Assembly (NCBI GenBank): GCA_040954595.2
Contig: CM082598.2
Span: forward strand, 9,796,001-9,860,000
Reading direction: 5' to 3'
Length of the DNA: 64,000 nt
Source: Balanoglossus misakiensis
Taxonomy: Eukaryota; Hemichordata
The notes under the pieces: generated by a model
What the model saw: only the letters and a program-made list of their open reading frames with translations
What the model was told of the DNA's origin: nothing
Database searches by the model: none
Program-made: the position numbers and the translations under genes
Part shown: piece by piece, positions 54,401 through 57,400 of the stretch
Position numbering within the stretch: position 1 is the first letter of the stretch
Layout: the number at the start of each line of letters is the position of its first letter

Positions 54401-57400
54401 TGGAATTTGTTGATCGGACGGTGGGGTCTGTTTTCGCTTGTACTCACAGTTGGGGGTTGTCTGTTTGGTTCGGTGAATCCCACTTCTGACACCAAGTTTC
54501 CTGCTCACTGCGGGGTGACACAACTCACGGGACGACCGTAGTGTGATTGTATTGCTTTATTCAACGGGCTACATGTGCATGGGCGGGACGCCATTACAAT
54601 CAGGATTGCACCCTGCTTAACATAACCGGAAGTCACATAGAAGTAGTAACTAGAGGGCGCTAGACTGCCAAAAGTTTCTCCCCCCCCCCCCCCCCCCCCC
54701 CACACACACACACATTAGTACAGACAAGGTAGCAAATTCTTGTGTTATCATCAAGGAAAATGACTGGGAAGCCCTACTTGCTTTATTATATCTAATCATT
54801 TCTGCATGCATAAATTATAGCACCGACATCTGTCAAGTTTGTGGACTAGGTTACCTCACGTACATCACTGTGCATCCTGCTACAGCATACAAGCGTACGC
54901 GTACATGTGTACAGGACGCCTGACCCACCACCAACCTTGACAAGGCGCCCCAGGCAGCCTCACCCGTTCTGTTATTTTTCAATGGATTTTTTTTTTGCAC
55001 GCGCATTTCACGCAACTGTGACAAAATATTTGTGCGCACACATTGTAGTTTGCGTGAAAATGCAAGAAATAGGCGTGAATGCGAGCCCTGTTACTGATAG
55101 GTATACATGAACACCTTATTGATGCCCGATTGTGACTGCATGTTGCAATTTGAACACGCTACGTATTAAAACAGTGCCACACCAATTTAATCAGCCTCCA
55201 TACAAACAGTACGCAGCTATCGTTGTATGCGTCGTCAAGAGATGACAAACTGATGAAAATGCAAGTAATATAGCTTAATGGTGAGGATTTTAGAAGATAG
55301 GGAAGTATTTTACTGTGGAAAAAAAATATCATGTGAAATTTGGCAGCTATATACGGTGGACCTCTCATGTCACGCCTAAAATATTATTTTGAAAGTTAAA
55401 CTTCCAAAATTATAGACAATATCTTCTCCCAAAAGTAAACTTAAGTTTTGGTGAAGGCAACTATAATTTTGACGCACACAATTTCAATTTCAGTGGAGTA
55501 GACTTTTTAATTTTGACAGTAAAACTTTAAATTTACTTTACACAACTCTTATTTTAGAGAACAAAATTTTAATTTCCGAAAGCCAATTTTACTTTTCCCG
55601 AGAGTAAAATTTTAAGATTTTTTTCCAAAATAAACTTCTAACACTTGAGATAAAATATTTTCTATACTACATAGAATTTTTTTTATTTTCGGAAAGAAAT
55701 ATTTAATTTTGTAAAACTTTTTTTAAGTAACATTACTTTTCGCGGGTGAAAATTTTATTTTACAGATGTAAATATATTTTTATATAATTTCTAGTTACAC
55801 AACTTATGGGGTCGCTCTTTCTATTGCTACTGACAAACTTTTTCATGGGGGCGCTATTCAGGTTTCGGCGTGCGAATTTCTTTTACATGCATGACAAAAT
55901 ATATTTTCAGAAAGCAAAATATATTTTTCTTCGCGGCGGAAATGAAGCTATCTCACAATTCCCGTACATGAGAACGTTACAGGAGTACATAAATCCAACA
56001 AACAGATGAGATGGCTATCTATCCACAGTGCAATGTTTACAGATTGTATCTACTACGGCCGGGCAGACAAATCCGGACAATCTCGCCGCCATCGTAGACC
56101 TTTAAATGACGCTGTCGATCAAATCGAATACAAGATGTAGGGGAGTCGGTCCGTGGGAGAAATCGGCCAGGTGCGAACTCGGCTCGTAAAATCATTGAAA
56201 TTAAAGTTCTTTAAATTATGTTTCGATTAACCGGCTGCCCCTTCCAATTTCGGGTGTTTCACGTCGAGGACGGACTGAAGCAGCTCCACGCGACCACTTT
56301 GGAAAACTCCCCGGTGACCTCATATGCGGCAGCGCGTCCATCTACGTGATCGTTGAATTCGAGGCACGGTCCCGAGGGACCATGTCTGAGGTCATGTTTT
56401 CTAGAGCGGCTATAACTCAGCGTGGCCAGTCGGCCGCGGTGGGTTCGATAATCAGCGCGAAAGTCGACCATCATATGGAAATTGTTTGCCGTCAATGTCC
56501 AAGTAAACAATAGCGTGTAAGGTGAACATGTGTGGGTGGGATCGACCATTTTACCCTAAACGGAACAGCCGGTTAATGGGACTGTTTTGTCTGCGCCCAT
56601 GGTGTCCTGATTAAACGGTGGCGACTGTACCACGGTCATTCCACAAACTGCCTAGGGACAGGGACAGAGCAGCACTGTGGTTTACTGTACACGTAAAATG
56701 TGAAGCATACACGAAACATAATTTAAGGGACTTTAATTTAAACGATCCTACGAGCCAAGTTCGCACCTGGCCGATTTCTCCCACGGACCGACTCCCCTAG
56801 ATCTTGTATTCGATTTGATCGACAGCGTCATTCAAAGGTCTACGATACGTCGGCGAAATTGTCCGGATTTGTCTGCCCGGCCGTAGTAGATACAATCCGT
56901 AAACATTGCACTGTGGATAGATAGCCATCTCATCTGTTTGTTGGATTTATGTACTCCTGTAACGTTCTCATGTACGGGAATTGTGGGATAGCTTCATTTC
57001 CGCCGCGAAGAAAAAAATGTTTTGCTTTCTGAAAATATATTTTGTCATGCATGTAAAAGAAATTCGCACGCCGAAACCTGAATTGCGCCCTCATAACAAA
57101 AGTTTGTCAGTAGCATTAGAAAGAGCGCCCCCATAAGTTGTGTTACTAGAAAGCATATTAAATTTACCCCTGTAAAATAAAATTTTCACCCGGGAAAAAT
57201 GATTTGTTACTTTAGAAAATATTTTTTTTTCTTAAGCAATAAAAACATTTTGTTTTAAAAAGTAAAATAATTCCATCGAGTACAGATAATTTTATCTCGA
57301 GTGTTTAAAGGTTATTAAATGTAAATTAAAATTTAACTCCGTAAAATATTTTCACCTGGGAAAAATAATTTGCAATTTTACAAAATAAACTTTTTCTTTA

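Larger units (their letters stand above)
42686..54671 (-). mobile_element. outer Ty3/Gypsy LTR retrotransposon (old, interrupted twice)
   Basis: LTRs at 42686-42862 and 54495-54671 bracket minus-strand gag, protease, RT, RNase H and integrase pieces in Gypsy order. A primer-binding site (54476-54494) and a purine tract (about 42863-42878) sit beside the 5' and 3' LTRs. Insertions inside are 46441-47360 and 47977-53679; without them the element is about 5.3 kb, a normal length. The coding region is broken by frameshifts, a nonsense codon and loss of an integrase catalytic residue, so it cannot move by itself. A target duplication could not be fixed, because left flank ggttt and right flank aagttt do not match exactly. 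Confidence 0.93.

Noticed and set aside
42681-54676. A definite target duplication for the outer Gypsy element
   Set aside because: Flanks (ggttt and aagttt) are similar but not identical, and LTR ends are ambiguous by a few bases.
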